Shown: positions 43,395 to 52,540 of the stretch, piece after piece | Layout of the letters: each line of letters begins with the position of its first letter | Position numbering within the stretch: position 1 is the stretch's first letter | Assembly: GCF_003182485.1 (NCBI RefSeq) | Contig: NZ_QGTX01000001.1 | Coordinates: 4,364,001 to 4,428,000, forward strand | Origin: Geodermatophilus normandii | Lineage (GTDB): Bacteria > Actinomycetota > Actinomycetes > Mycobacteriales > Geodermatophilaceae | DNA: 64,000 nucleotides | Direction: 5' to 3' | The notes under the pieces: generated by a model | Seen by the model: only the letters and a program-made list of their open reading frames with translations | The model's database searches: none | Told to the model about the DNA's origin: nothing | Translations under genes and position numbers: made by a program

Positions 43395-43545
43395 GGGAGT
43401 GGATCCGTCCTCTGTCGGGGAGCCGCCACTGTCAGGTGGGTGCGCAGCACTGTCAACGGATTCCGGCGCGGCTGCGCGAACCGTTGCCCGACCCCGGACG
43501 AGGGCCGCCTGCCTACACTGCCGCCACTGCTCCGGGAGGCCACGG

Positions 43546-45141
43546 GTGGAGTCACGACAGTTCGGTCCCTACCGGATCGAGGAGCTGATCGGCCGCGGCG
43601 GCATGGGCGAGGTCCACCGCGCCTTCGACACCGAGCACCAGCGCACCGTGGCGCTCAAGGTGCTCGCCGAGGACCTCGCCGCCGACCGCGGCTACCGCGA
43701 GCGGTTCCGCCGCGAGGCCCACGCCGCCGCCCGGCTGTCGGACCCGCACGTGGTCCCGATCCACCGCTACGGCGAGATCGACGGCCGGCTGTTCCTCGAC
43801 ATGCGGCTGGTCCGCGGCCGCGACCTGGCCACCGTGCTCTCCGAGGAGGGTCCCCTCTCGCCGGCCCGCGCCGTGTCGGTCGTCGGGCAGGTCGCCCACG
43901 CCCTCGACGCCGCACACGCCGAGGGGCTGGTGCACCGCGACATCAAGCCGAGCAACGTGCTGGTCTGCTCGACGGCGGGCAACCCCGTCGACGACGACGA
44001 GTTCGTCTACCTCGTCGACTTCGGCATCGCCCGCTCGGTGGTGCAGGACGGCGGCACGACCGCGCTCACCCAGGCCGGCTCGGCGGTCGGGTCGTTCGAC
44101 TACATGGCCCCCGAGCGGTTCCTCGAGCGGCCGGCCGACGCGCGCGCCGACGTCTACTCCCTGGCCTGCGTGCTCTTCGAGTGCCTCACCGGCCGCCGTC
44201 CGTTCGGGGCGCGCGACCTCGCGCCGCTGATGTGGGCGCACCTCAACGACACGCCGCCGCCGGTGTCCTCGCTGCGCCCCGGCGTGCCCGCCGCCCTCGA
44301 CGAGGTGGTGGCCCGCGGGCTGGCCAAGGACCCCGCCGACCGCTGGCCGTCGGCCGGCGCGCTCGCCTCGGCCGCCCGCCGTGCGCTGACCTCGTCCGGG
44401 ACGCCGGCCCGCCCGGACCCGGCCGCGCCACCGCCCGGGCCACCGCCCGGGCCACCGCCCCTGCCGGCCACGGCCGGGGCCACCCGCCTCCCGCCGCCGC
44501 GCCCGCCGGCCGCCACCGGCCCGGCCGCTCCCCCGCTCCCGGCCGACGGGCGTCGCTCGCGGCTGCCCGCCCTCCTGGTGACGACGGCGGCGCTGCTCGC
44601 GGCCGCCCTCGTCGCGGTCGTGCTGCTCGCGGGGGGCGGCGGTCAGGCCGCGGCGGACCCGCCGGCCCGGCCGACCGAGACCGCGCGGCACGACGACCTG
44701 CTGGCACTCGTCCCGGCCGACTTCGACCGGGCCGCCTGCCGCCCCGCCCCCTCGGCCGGTGACGGCGACGTCGCCGCGGTGGACTGCGGACCCTCGACCA
44801 CCGAGGACGGGCCGCGGACGGCGCGGTTCTTCCTGTATCCCGACGGGGAGGCCGCCGAGGCCGCGTTCACCGCCGACGTCACGCGGCTGGAACTGCCGCG
44901 GCTGGCCAACGGTGCCCGCTGCCCGGCGTCGCAGGGCCACCAGGACTGGACGCTGGAGGGCGCGGTCAAGGGACAGCTCGCCTGCTACGTCGACGAGGAG
45001 AACACCGCCGTCCTCGTCTGGACCGAGACCGAGGACGCCGTCGAGGCGATCGTCACGATCCGCAACGGCGGGACCGCCGGACTGGCCATGCTGCGCCAGT
45101 GGTGGGACGACCCGGCCCTCTCCACGTTCGGAGCGGCGTAG
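43546..45141 (+). CDS. Receptor-type Ser/Thr protein kinase with four-Cys sensor domain, paralogue B
   Basis: The 531-residue protein repeats the layout of the 34508 kinase: QFGPYRIEELIGRGGMGEVH, VALKVLAED (Lys), GLVHRDIKPSNVLV, VDFGIARS, SFDYMAPERFLE, then a shorter Pro-rich linker, a transmembrane helix (about 339-364) and the same extracellular domain (LALVPADFDRAACRPAPSAG, VAAVDCGPS, GARCPASQGHQDWTLEGAVK, GQLACYVDEENTAVLVWTE, TIRNGGTAGLAMLRQWWDDP) with all four Cys kept. GTG 43546 follows GGGAGG. It diverges from the FHA operon, so an FHA-kinase partnership is plausible. Confidence 0.93.
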   Translation: MESRQFGPYRIEELIGRGGMGEVHRAFDTEHQRTVALKVLAEDLAADRGYRERFRREAHAAARLSDPHVVPIHRYGEIDGRLFLDMRLVRGRDLATVLSEEGPLSPARAVSVVGQVAHALDAAHAEGLVHRDIKPSNVLVCSTAGNPVDDDEFVYLVDFGIARSVVQDGGTTALTQAGSAVGSFDYMAPERFLERPADARADVYSLACVLFECLTGRRPFGARDLAPLMWAHLNDTPPPVSSLRPGVPAALDEVVARGLAKDPADRWPSAGALASAARRALTSSGTPARPDPAAPPPGPPPGPPPLPATAGATRLPPPRPPAATGPAAPPLPADGRRSRLPALLVTTAALLAAALVAVVLLAGGGGQAAADPPARPTETARHDDLLALVPADFDRAACRPAPSAGDGDVAAVDCGPSTTEDGPRTARFFLYPDGEAAEAAFTADVTRLELPRLANGARCPASQGHQDWTLEGAVKGQLACYVDEENTAVLVWTETEDAVEAIVTIRNGGTAGLAMLRQWWDDPALSTFGAA

Positions 45142-45153
45142 GCCGGGGGCGGC

Positions 45154-45918
45154 TCAGGCCCTGCCGAAGCGGCGCTGGCGCGAGGCGTACTCCTCGCACG
45201 CGGCCCACAGGTGCCGGCGGTCGAAGTCGGGCCAGAGGGTGTCGAGGAAGACGAACTCGGCGTAGGCCGACTGCCACAGCAGGAAGTTGCTCGTCCGGTT
45301 CTCCCCGGAGCTGCGCACGAACAGGTCGACGTCGGCCATGTCGGGCTCGTCGAGGAACCGGGCGACGGTGGACTCGTCGACCCTGCCCGGGTCGAGCCGG
45401 CCGGCGGCGACCTCCCGCGCGATCGCGGCGGCGGCGTCGGCGATCTCGGCGCGGCCGCCGTAGTTCACGCACATGGTGAGCGTGAGGACGTCGTTGTCCC
45501 GGGTGAGCTCCTCGGCGACCTCGAGCTCCTTGATGACGCTGCGCCACAGCCGCGGGCGGCGGCCGGCCCAGCGCACCCGGACGCCGAGCTCGTGCATCTC
45601 GTCGCGGCGGCGGCGGATGACGTCGCGGTTGAAGCCCATGAGGAAGCGGACCTCCTCGGGGCTGCGCCGCCAGTTCTCCGTGGAGAACGCGTAGGCGCTG
45701 ATCGCCTTCACGCCGAGCTCGATGGCGCCCTCGACGCAGTCGAACAGCGAGGACTCCCCCGCCTCGTGTCCCGCCGTCCGCGGCAGGCCGCGCTCCTTGG
45801 CCCAGCGGCCGTTGCCGTCCATGACGATCGCGACGTGCCCCGGCACCCGGTCGGCGGGGATCGACGGCGGCCGCGCTCCCGACGGGTGCGGGTTGGGCGC
45901 CTTCACCTCACGCCTCAC
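45154..45918 (-). CDS. uppS: Isoprenyl transferase (undecaprenyl/decaprenyl diphosphate synthase type)
   Basis: The 254-residue cis-prenyltransferase has [20 protein letters not shown] (catalytic Asp in MDGNGRWA), [42 protein letters not shown], and [20 protein letters not shown] (diphosphate-binding; usually RTSGExRxSNFLLWQ) plus a C-terminal [18 protein letters not shown]. It makes the long-chain lipid carrier for peptidoglycan. GTG 45918 overlaps the recO stop by 11 bp; GTG 45906 is an alternative. It ends 12 bp from the convergent kinase gene. Confidence 0.96.
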   Translation of the reverse strand: MRREVKAPNPHPSGARPPSIPADRVPGHVAIVMDGNGRWAKERGLPRTAGHEAGESSLFDCVEGAIELGVKAISAYAFSTENWRRSPEEVRFLMGFNRDVIRRRRDEMHELGVRVRWAGRRPRLWRSVIKELEVAEELTRDNDVLTLTMCVNYGGRAEIADAAAAIAREVAAGRLDPGRVDESTVARFLDEPDMADVDLFVRSSGENRTSNFLLWQSAYAEFVFLDTLWPDFDRRHLWAACEEYASRQRRFGRA

Positions 45919-46696
45919 TCAGCAGACCCGCTTCCCGCCTCGGGGCGACGTCGGAGCGGTCGACCAGCGGCAGCGAGCGCAGGCCGCGCTCGAGGTGCCA
46001 CTGCAGCAGCGCGGCCACCAGCCCGCTGCCCTCGCGGCGCTGCGGGTTCTCGCTGGCCTCGGCGGTGTCCCAGTCGCCGGACAGCAGCGCCTCCAGGTGC
46101 CCGATGGTGACCGGGTTGGGCATGGCCGAGCCGGTCGGCCGGCAGCCGGGGCAGACGGTGCCGCCGGCCGGGACGGAGAAGTGCCGGTGCGGGCCGGTGA
46201 CGCCGCAGCGGGCGCAGTCGCCCAGCGCCGGCTCCCAGCCGGCCACCGACATCGCGCGCAGCAGGAAGGCGTCGAGCACGAGGCCGGACGGGTGGGTGCG
46301 CTCGGCCAGGGCCCGCAGTGCCCCGACGACGAGGAGGAACAGGCGCAGCGAGGGCTCCTTCTCCTCGGCGGTCAGCCGGTCGGCGGTCTCCAGCACCGCG
46401 GTGCCGGCGGTGTAGGCCGGGTAGTCGGCGGCGATGACCGAGCCGTAGGAGCGGATCGACTCCGCCTGGCTGACGATGTCGAGGGTGCGGCCGGTGTAGA
46501 GCTGCAGGTCGACGTGGCTGAACGGCTCGAGGCGGGCGCCGAACTTGCTCTTCGTGCGGCGCACGCCCTTGGCCACCGCCCGCACCTTGCCGTGCCGGCG
46601 GGTGAGGACCGTGACGATCCGGTCGGCCTCCCCCAGCTTGTGGGTGCGCAGGACGATCCCCTCGTCGCGGTACAGCGACTTCGGCGTGGTGCTCAA
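45908..46696 (-). CDS. recO: DNA repair protein RecO
   Basis: The ~262-residue protein has an N-terminal OB fold ([40 protein letters not shown]), then a helical part and a zinc-binding domain ([27 protein letters not shown]). RecO loads RecA onto SSB-coated DNA in recombinational repair. The start is uncertain: TTG 46696 overlaps the era stop as TTGA and leaves the family-typical [12 protein letters not shown] near the N-terminus; GTG 46735 would add 13 residues and overlap era by 43 bp. Part of the era-recO-uppS operon. Confidence 0.93.
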   Translation of the reverse strand: MSTTPKSLYRDEGIVLRTHKLGEADRIVTVLTRRHGKVRAVAKGVRRTKSKFGARLEPFSHVDLQLYTGRTLDIVSQAESIRSYGSVIAADYPAYTAGTAVLETADRLTAEEKEPSLRLFLLVVGALRALAERTHPSGLVLDAFLLRAMSVAGWEPALGDCARCGVTGPHRHFSVPAGGTVCPGCRPTGSAMPNPVTIGHLEALLSGDWDTAEASENPQRREGSGLVAALLQWHLERGLRSLPLVDRSDVAPRREAGLLSEA

Positions 46697-47607
46697 TAGC
46701 CCAGCCTGTTCAGCTTCTTCGGGTCGTCCTGCCACTCGCCGAGGACGGTGACGTGCAGGTCGAGGTGGACCCGGGCACCGAGCAGCTCCTCCAGTCCCGC
46801 GCGGGCCTCGGTGCCGATCGCCTTGATGACCGACCCGCCCTTCCCGAGCAGCATCGGCTTCTGGCTGGGGCGCTCGCAGTGCAGCAGCGCGTGCACCTCG
46901 ACCAGCTCCGCGCCCTCCCGCTTGGGGTCGGGCCGGCGGTTCAGCTCCTCGACGGTGACGGCGAGGGAGTGCGGCACCTCCTGGAACACCTTCTCCAGCG
47001 CCGCCTCGCGGATCAGCTCGGAGATCTGCCGGTCGGTGTCCTCGTCGGTCGTCTGCTCCTCGGGGTACAGCGGCGGCCCCTCGGGCAGCAGGCCGACGAG
47101 CAGGTCCTCCAGCAGCTCGACCTGGTCGCCCCGCACGGCGCTCACCGGCACGACCTCGGCGGCCTCGACCAGCGCGCTGGCGGCCACCAGCTGCTCGGCC
47201 ACCTGCTTCTTGCTCGCGGCGTCGGTCTTGGTCACGACGACGACCACCGGCGCTGTCACGTCCCTCAGCTGCCGGGCGATGAACCGGTCACCGGTGCCCA
47301 CCGGCTGGTCGGCCGGGATGCAGAACACGACGACGTCGACCTCGGACAGGGTGTCGCGCACGACGTCGTTGAGCCGGCGGCCGAGCAGGCTCTTGGGCTT
47401 GTGCAGGCCGGGGGTGTCGACGAGGACCAGCTGCCCGCCCGGCCGGTGCACGACGCCGCGGATGGCGTGCCGGGTGGTCTGCGGCCGGTTGCTGACGATG
47501 CCGACCTTCTCGCCGACGAGCGCGTTGGTCAGCGTGGTCTTGCCCGCGTTGGGACGGCCGACCAGACAGGCGAAGCCGCTGCGGTACGGCTGGTCCGGCG
47601 TGGTCAC
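46693..47607 (-). CDS. era: GTPase Era
   Basis: The 304-residue protein has the G domain ([50 protein letters not shown]) and the C-terminal KH domain ([20 protein letters not shown], preceded by [15 protein letters not shown]), as in Era, which binds 16S rRNA and helps 30S assembly. GTG 47607 begins at [12 protein letters not shown], the family start; upstream codons add a non-conserved stretch. It overlaps or abuts recO and follows the cdd-like gene by ~85 bp. Confidence 0.97.
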   Translation of the reverse strand: MTTPDQPYRSGFACLVGRPNAGKTTLTNALVGEKVGIVSNRPQTTRHAIRGVVHRPGGQLVLVDTPGLHKPKSLLGRRLNDVVRDTLSEVDVVVFCIPADQPVGTGDRFIARQLRDVTAPVVVVVTKTDAASKKQVAEQLVAASALVEAAEVVPVSAVRGDQVELLEDLLVGLLPEGPPLYPEEQTTDEDTDRQISELIREAALEKVFQEVPHSLAVTVEELNRRPDPKREGAELVEVHALLHCERPSQKPMLLGKGGSVIKAIGTEARAGLEELLGARVHLDLHVTVLGEWQDDPKKLNRLGY

Positions 47608-47692
47608 CCGACCAGTCTCCCACCGCGCACCGACACCCTCGCCGTCCCGCACCGAGACGTCGGTCCCAGGAGCCGACAGCGCTACGGAGGCC

Positions 47693-48025
47693 CTAGACGG
47701 TGGTGCGCAGCGCTCCGTCCGGGCCGGCGAGGAACACCGGCGCCGAGGCCGTCAGGTCGTGCACGGCGGCGAGGCCGTCGGACTCCACCGCGTCGGCGTC
47801 GGACACGACCGCCGCCGCCTCCAGGCCCTCGACGCCGCTGGAGACCGCCGCGGCCACCGCGGCCTGCAGCGCCGACAGCCGCAGCGAGGGCAGCGCGACG
47901 CTGGCGGCGACGTAGGTGCGCCCGTCGGTGTCGCGGACCGCGGCGCCCTCCGGGGCGCCGGTGCGGCCGCGCGCGGAGCGGGCGAGGGTGACGAGCTTGG
48001 CGTCCTCGGGCTGCAGGTCGGGCAC
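47693..48025 (-). CDS. Cytidine-deaminase-like protein
   Basis: The 110-residue protein (VPDLQPEDAKLVTLARSARG, GAPEGAAVRDTDGRTYVAAS, VALPSLRLSALQAAVAAAVS, GVEGLEAAAVVSDADAV) has the order and several hallmarks of the small cytidine-deaminase-fold proteins encoded between corC and era in actinobacteria. The canonical zinc ligands (HAE and PCxxC) are absent, so deaminase activity is doubtful. GTG 48025 is chosen because the conserved PEDAKLVTLARSARGR follows it. It is separated from corC by ~130 bp. Confidence 0.75.
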   Translation of the reverse strand: MPDLQPEDAKLVTLARSARGRTGAPEGAAVRDTDGRTYVAASVALPSLRLSALQAAVAAAVSSGVEGLEAAAVVSDADAVESDGLAAVHDLTASAPVFLAGPDGALRTTV

Positions 48026-48159
48026 GGGACGATTCTCCCCACCGGTGGCTCCGGCCCTCCCGCAGGGGCCCGGCGCCGGCCCCGTCCGGAGGCTCGCCCG
48101 AGCGTGCGAGGGGTGAGGGGGACGGGGTCCTTCCACGGTGGGGGGCGGGAGGGTCCTCC

Positions 48160-49491
48160 TCAGCCTTCCACGCCGGCCGGGACGTCGGCCCGGGTGGCAC
48201 CGGACTGGTGCTCCGGGTCGGTGTCGGGCAGGCGGGAGACGAGGATCGTGTCGATGCGGTTGCGCCGCCCGCCGGTGCTCTCGGCGACCAGCCGCAGCCC
48301 CGCCACCTCCGCCGCGGACCCCTCGATCGGCACCAGCCCCAGCTCGCGGGCCAGCAGGCCGCCCACGGTCTCGACGTCGTCGTCGCGGGGCAGCTCGACG
48401 TCGAAGAGCTCGGCGAGGTCCTCGACCGGCAGCCGGGCGGTGATCCGCACCGACCCGTCGTCGAGGTGCTCCACCGGCGGCCGCTGGACGGCGTCGTGCT
48501 CGTCGGCGATCTCGCCGACGATCTCCTCGAGGATGTCCTCGATCGTGACCAGCCCGGCGAAGCCGCCGTACTCGTCGACGACGACCGCGATGTGCGTGCG
48601 GCGGGCCTGCATGTCGCGCAGCAGCTCGTCGACCGGCTTGGACTCGGGCACGAACGCCGGCGAGCGCATGAGCTCCTCGACCCGCGGGCCGCGGCCCTCG
48701 CCGAGGTTCTGCGACCGGCGCACGAGGTCCTTGAGGTAGACGATCCCGACGACGTCGTCGACGTTCTCGCCGATGACCGGGATGCGGCTGAACCCGCTGC
48801 GCAGCGCGAGGGCCAGCGCCTGCCGGAGGGTCTTGGTGCGCTCGATCCAGACGACGTCGGTGCGCGGCACCATGACCTCGCGGGCGATGGTGTCGCCCAG
48901 CTCGAACACCGAGTGGATCATGTTGCGCTCGCCGGACTCCACGACGCCGCGCTCCTCGGCGAGGTCGACGAGCTCGCGCAGCTCGACCTCGGTGGAGAAC
49001 GGGCCGTCGCGGTAGCCGCGGCCGGGCGTGATCGCGTTGCCGACGAGGATCAGCAGCCGGGTGACCGGGCCGAACACGCGGCCGAGCAGCCGCACCAGCC
49101 CGGCGGTGGCCAGCGCGATCGGGTAGGCGTGCTGCCGGCCGAGGGTGCGCGGCCCGACGCCGACCAGCACGTAGCTGACCACCGTCATCACCCCGGCCGC
49201 GGCCAGCACCGCCTGCCAGGTGCTCTCCAGCATCCCGTAGACGACGACGCCGACCAGCACGGCGGCGACCATCTCGCAGAGGATGCGCAGCAGCAGGAGC
49301 AGTGCCACCAGGCGGGCGCGCTCGTCGAGGACCCGCTCCAGCCCGGCCGCCCGGCGGACGCCGTCGCGGCGCAGCTCCTCGACGCGGGCCTTGGACACCC
49401 GCTGCAGCGCGGCGTCCATGGCACCGAACGCGCCGGCGAGCGGGACCAGGCAGATCGCGACCACCAGCAGCGTGACCGCACCGGCGCTCAT
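48160..49491 (-). CDS. CorC/HlyC-type membrane protein (DUF21, CBS pair, transporter-associated domain)
   Basis: The 443-residue protein has an N-terminal DUF21 membrane domain (LLVVAICLVPLAGAFGAMDA, VALLLLLRILCEMVAAVLVG), a CBS pair (REVMVPRTDVVWIERTKTLR, VGIVYLKDLVRR, HIAVVVDEYGGFAGLVTIED) and a C-terminal CorC_HlyC domain (IVGEIADEHDA, VETVGGLLARELG). Relatives act in Mg2+/Co2+ handling. ATG 49491 follows the ybeY stop by 4 bp, so it is in the phoH-ybeY operon. No toxin role is implied. Confidence 0.93.
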   Translation of the reverse strand: MSAGAVTLLVVAICLVPLAGAFGAMDAALQRVSKARVEELRRDGVRRAAGLERVLDERARLVALLLLLRILCEMVAAVLVGVVVYGMLESTWQAVLAAAGVMTVVSYVLVGVGPRTLGRQHAYPIALATAGLVRLLGRVFGPVTRLLILVGNAITPGRGYRDGPFSTEVELRELVDLAEERGVVESGERNMIHSVFELGDTIAREVMVPRTDVVWIERTKTLRQALALALRSGFSRIPVIGENVDDVVGIVYLKDLVRRSQNLGEGRGPRVEELMRSPAFVPESKPVDELLRDMQARRTHIAVVVDEYGGFAGLVTIEDILEEIVGEIADEHDAVQRPPVEHLDDGSVRITARLPVEDLAELFDVELPRDDDVETVGGLLARELGLVPIEGSAAEVAGLRLVAESTGGRRNRIDTILVSRLPDTDPEHQSGATRADVPAGVEG

Positions 49492-49495
49492 CGGG

Positions 49496-49999
49496 TCACC
49501 GGGTCCCGGGACCCCGTTCGGCCGGCTCGCCGGTGACCGGCTGCCGCGGAGCGGAGCGCCAGCCCTCGAGCAGGCGGGTCTGCAGGCCGAACATCTCCCG
49601 CTCCTCCTCCGGCTCCATGTGGTCGTAACCGAGCAGGTGCAGCACGCCGTGGGTGGCCAGCAGCAGCAGTTCGTCGTCCATGGAGTGGCCGGCGGCGCGG
49701 GCCTGCCGGACGGCGACCGACGGGCAGAGCACGACGTCGCCGAGCAGCGCGGGACCCGGCTCGGGGTCGTCGGGCCGGGCGGTGTCGAGCTCGTCCATGG
49801 GGAAGGCCAGGACGTCAGTCGGGCCCTTCTCCCCCATCCAGCGCTCGTGCAGCACCGACATGTAGTCCGGGTCGACGCACAGCACCGACAGCTCGGCCAT
49901 CGGGTTGACGCCCATCTCGCCGAGGACGTACCGGCAGATGCCGGTCAGCTCCGCCTCGTCGACGGCGATCTCGGACTCGTTGGCGACCTCGACGGGCAC
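49496..49999 (-). CDS. ybeY: Endoribonuclease YbeY (rRNA maturation)
   Basis: The 167-residue protein has the zinc site [11 protein letters not shown] with two histidines flanking LLGYD, preceded by [20 protein letters not shown] and the strand [11 protein letters not shown]. YbeY trims and quality-controls rRNA. GTG 49999 lies 5 bp after the phoH stop; its stop is 4 bp before corC. The C-terminus is a non-conserved Pro/Gly/Arg tail. Confidence 0.96.
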   Translation of the reverse strand: MPVEVANESEIAVDEAELTGICRYVLGEMGVNPMAELSVLCVDPDYMSVLHERWMGEKGPTDVLAFPMDELDTARPDDPEPGPALLGDVVLCPSVAVRQARAAGHSMDDELLLLATHGVLHLLGYDHMEPEEEREMFGLQTRLLEGWRSAPRQPVTGEPAERGPGTR

Positions 50000-50004
50000 G
50001 CCGC

Positions 50005-51162
50005 TCAGCTCCCCTGCCGGCGCGGACGCGCCGGCCGGGCCGGGGCCGACGGGCCCGCGGTGGACTGCTGGCGGGAGGTGTCCCAGCGCTCGTAGGCGTC
50101 GACGATGTCGCCGACGAGCCGGTGGCGGACGACGTCGGAGCTGGTCAGGTTCGCGAAGTGGACGTCCTCGATGCCGTCGAGGATCTCCCGCACGATCCGC
50201 AGTCCGCTCTGCGCGCCACCGGGCAGGTCCACCTGCGTCACGTCGCCGGTGACGACGATCTTCGAGCCGAAGCCGAGCCGGGTGAGGAACATCTTCATCT
50301 GCTCGGCGGTGGTGTTCTGCGCCTCGTCGAGGATGACGAACGCGTCGTTGAGCGTGCGGCCGCGCATGTAGGCCAGTGGGGCGACCTCGATCGTGCCCGA
50401 CTGCATGAGACGCGGGATCGACTCGGGGTCGACCATGTCGTGCAGCGCGTCGTAGAGCGGGCGCAGGTACGGGTCGATCTTCTCGCTGAGCGTGCCGGGC
50501 AGGTACCCCAGTCGCTCGCCGGCCTCGACCGCCGGGCGGGTGAGGATGATCCGGTTGACCTGCTTGGTCTGCAGCGCCTGCACGGCCTTGGCCATCGCCA
50601 GGTAGGTCTTGCCGGTGCCGGCCGGGCCGATGCCGAAGACGATGGTGTGCGCGTCGATCGCGTCGACGTAGCGCTTCTGGTTCAGCGTCTTGGGCCGGAT
50701 CGTGCGCCCGCGGCGGCTGATGATGTCGAGGCTGAGGACGTCGGCCGGCCGCTCGGAGCCGCCGCTGCGCAGCATCCCGATGACCCGGCGCACCGAGTCG
50801 GGGCGCAGCGCCTGCCCGGTGCCGAGCAGCGCGATGAGCTCGTCGAACACGCGGACGGCGAAGGCGTTGTCGGCCGGCTGGCCGGTCACGGCGATCTCGT
50901 TGCCGCGCACGTGGACGTCGGCGTCGAGCTCGGCCTCGACCAGCCGCAGCAGCTCGTCACCGGAGCCCAGGAGGGCGACCATCGACACGGAGTCGGGGAC
51001 GGTGATCGTGGTGCGGACCGCGGCGGGCACGGGGCTCGCGAGGGTGCTGGCGTCGTCCACCGCGGCGGCCTGCAGAGAGGCCTCGCGGGACGTGGGAGCG
51101 CCTGGCACGGGGACGTTCGGGGAGGTGTCGGGCAAGAACCCTCGACCCTGCCTTCCTTGCAC
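50005..51162 (-). CDS. PhoH family ATPase/RNA-helicase-like protein
   Basis: The 385-residue protein has a KH-like N-terminal region ([20 protein letters not shown]) and a P-loop ATPase: [20 protein letters not shown] (Walker A), [40 protein letters not shown] (Walker B), [23 protein letters not shown] Q motif. It is the PhoH next to ybeY in bacteria and is linked to ribosome metabolism. GTG 51162 gives a longer N-terminus than E. coli PhoH; an internal start is possible. The downstream ybeY gene follows with a 5-bp gap. Confidence 0.94.
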   Translation of the reverse strand: MQGRQGRGFLPDTSPNVPVPGAPTSREASLQAAAVDDASTLASPVPAAVRTTITVPDSVSMVALLGSGDELLRLVEAELDADVHVRGNEIAVTGQPADNAFAVRVFDELIALLGTGQALRPDSVRRVIGMLRSGGSERPADVLSLDIISRRGRTIRPKTLNQKRYVDAIDAHTIVFGIGPAGTGKTYLAMAKAVQALQTKQVNRIILTRPAVEAGERLGYLPGTLSEKIDPYLRPLYDALHDMVDPESIPRLMQSGTIEVAPLAYMRGRTLNDAFVILDEAQNTTAEQMKMFLTRLGFGSKIVVTGDVTQVDLPGGAQSGLRIVREILDGIEDVHFANLTSSDVVRHRLVGDIVDAYERWDTSRQQSTAGPSAPARPARPRRQGS

Positions 51163-51213
51163 GGGGGGATGACCGCTCCGACTCTACCCGCGCCCGTCGA
51201 GGGGGAACCGCGC

Positions 51214-52041
51214 TCAGCGGCCCCGGTAGGTGGCCTTCCCGGGTCCCTCGTCCAGGAACGAGGCCACCGCGCCGCGCAGGTCGGCGGTGCCGAACAGCGG
51301 CCCGGAGACCTGCGGGGTGATCTCGTCGGCAGCCCGCACGCCGTACCGGACCGCGGTGGTCACCAGGCGCTTGGTGGCCGCGTGGGCCAGCGTGGGGCCG
51401 GCGGCGACGCGGTGGGCGTAGGCGCGGGCGGCCTCGGCGAAGCCCTCGTCGGGCAGCACCCGGTTGACGACGTCCCACCGCTCGAGCACCGCGGCCGGGT
51501 AGCGCTCACCGGTGAAGATCAGCTCCTTGGCCCGCGCCGGACCGGCCCGCTCGGCCAGCCGCTGCGGCCCGCCCATCGACGGGGTCAGCCCGACGACGAT
51601 CTCGAGCAGCCCGAACGACGCCTTCTCCGCGGCCAGCAGCACGTCGCAGGCCAGCGCCAGCTCGAAGGCGGCGGTGAGGGTGAGCCCGTGGGCGGCGAAG
51701 ACGGTGGGGACGGGCAGGTCCTCCAGCGTCTGGGACATGCGCAGCAGCCGTGCCCACAGCGCCGCGCCGCGCTGCTCGGGGTCGGGGCCCTCGGCGATCT
51801 CCTGGAAGGCGTGCACGTCGACGCCGCCGGAGACCACCTTGCCGCGCGCCTCGAGGAGCACGGCGCGGGCGCGGTCGGGCCGGCCGGGCTCGGTCAGGGC
51901 GACCAGCTCGGCGACCGCGGCCTCGAAGCCGGCGAACACCGACTCGTCGAAGAGGTTGAGCGGCGGTGCGTCCAGCACGACGACGGCGACGTCGCCGTCG
52001 CGCTCGATCCGGACGGGGGCGGCGCTGCCGGCGTCGGTCAT
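51214..52041 (-). CDS. Enoyl-CoA hydratase/isomerase family protein
   Basis: The 275-residue crotonase has VAVVVLDAPPLNLFDESVFA near the N-terminus, VVSGGVDVHAFQEIAEG (CoA-binding oxyanion; usually SAGxD), VFAAHGLTLTAAFELALACD (second oxyanion region), LLEIVVGLTPSMGGPQRLAE and AKELIFTGERYPAAVLERWD. The catalytic-Glu position corresponding to GGExx in ECH is changed to TLTAA, so chemistry may differ (isomerase or non-hydratase). ATG 52041 or GTG 52050 can start it. It lies 31 bp behind the HIT gene. Confidence 0.88.
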   Translation of the reverse strand: MTDAGSAAPVRIERDGDVAVVVLDAPPLNLFDESVFAGFEAAVAELVALTEPGRPDRARAVLLEARGKVVSGGVDVHAFQEIAEGPDPEQRGAALWARLLRMSQTLEDLPVPTVFAAHGLTLTAAFELALACDVLLAAEKASFGLLEIVVGLTPSMGGPQRLAERAGPARAKELIFTGERYPAAVLERWDVVNRVLPDEGFAEAARAYAHRVAAGPTLAHAATKRLVTTAVRYGVRAADEITPQVSGPLFGTADLRGAVASFLDEGPGKATYRGR

Positions 52042-52072
52042 GCCCGCCACCCTGCCAGGCCCCCCACGCGGG

Positions 52073-52432
52073 TCAGCCGGGAGGCCAGGTGAGCGGCCGG
52101 CCGCCCAGGACGTGCAGGTGGAGGTGGTGGACGGTCTGCCCCGCGGCCGGGCCGGTGTTGGCGACCAGCCGGTAGCCGGGCTCGGGGCCGTCCTCGGTGG
52201 CCAGGCCCTCCTGGACGGCGACCGCGTGCGCGGAGGCGACCACGTCGGCCAGCAGCTGCGGATCGGCGCCGACCAGCAGCCCCGCCGTCGCGTGGTGCTC
52301 CTTGGGGACGACCAGCACGTGCGTCGGCGCCTGCGGGTTGACGTCGCGGAAGGCCAGCGTGCGGTCGGTCTCGTGCACGACGTCGGCGGGGATCTCCCGG
52401 GCGACGATCCGGCAGAACAGGCAGTCGCTCAC
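52073..52432 (-). CDS. HIT family protein (HINT-like)
   Basis: The 119-residue protein is a compact histidine-triad hydrolase: CLFCRIVAREIPADVVHETD, NPQAPTHVLVVPKEHHAT, LVANTGPAAGQTVHHLHLHV, LGGRPLTWPPG. HxHxHxx is present as HLHLHVL. HINT proteins hydrolyse AMP-lysine or other nucleotide phosphoramidates. GTG 52432 precedes the conserved CLFCRI. It diverges from the importer's upstream ORF and is followed by the crotonase gene. Confidence 0.95.
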   Translation of the reverse strand: MSDCLFCRIVAREIPADVVHETDRTLAFRDVNPQAPTHVLVVPKEHHATAGLLVGADPQLLADVVASAHAVAVQEGLATEDGPEPGYRLVANTGPAAGQTVHHLHLHVLGGRPLTWPPG

Positions 52433-52507
52433 GGCGCCGACCCTAGGGGGCGGGGGCGGACGCCGCGGGTCAGGATGGCGCGGTCGCCGTCGACCCGAGG
52501 AGGTCCC

Positions 52508-52540
52508 GTGCCCGTTCCCCAGCCCCCCGAGCGGACGTAG
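52508..52540 (+). CDS. Ten-codon upstream ORF coupled to the importer
   Basis: GTG 52508 has an excellent AGGAGGTCCC site and encodes VPVPQPPERT, whose TAG overlaps the next gene's GTG (TAGTG, 52538-52542). The next gene has no ribosome-binding site of its own. Ribosomes finishing this mini-ORF would therefore re-initiate on the lipoprotein gene. The Pro-rich peptide (PVPQPPE) could pause ribosomes; a regulatory role is inference. Confidence 0.55.
   Translation: MPVPQPPERT

Noticed and set aside
47693..48025. Active cytidine deaminase
   Set aside because: The zinc-binding HAE and PCxxC motifs are missing, so only a fold-level resemblance is claimed.
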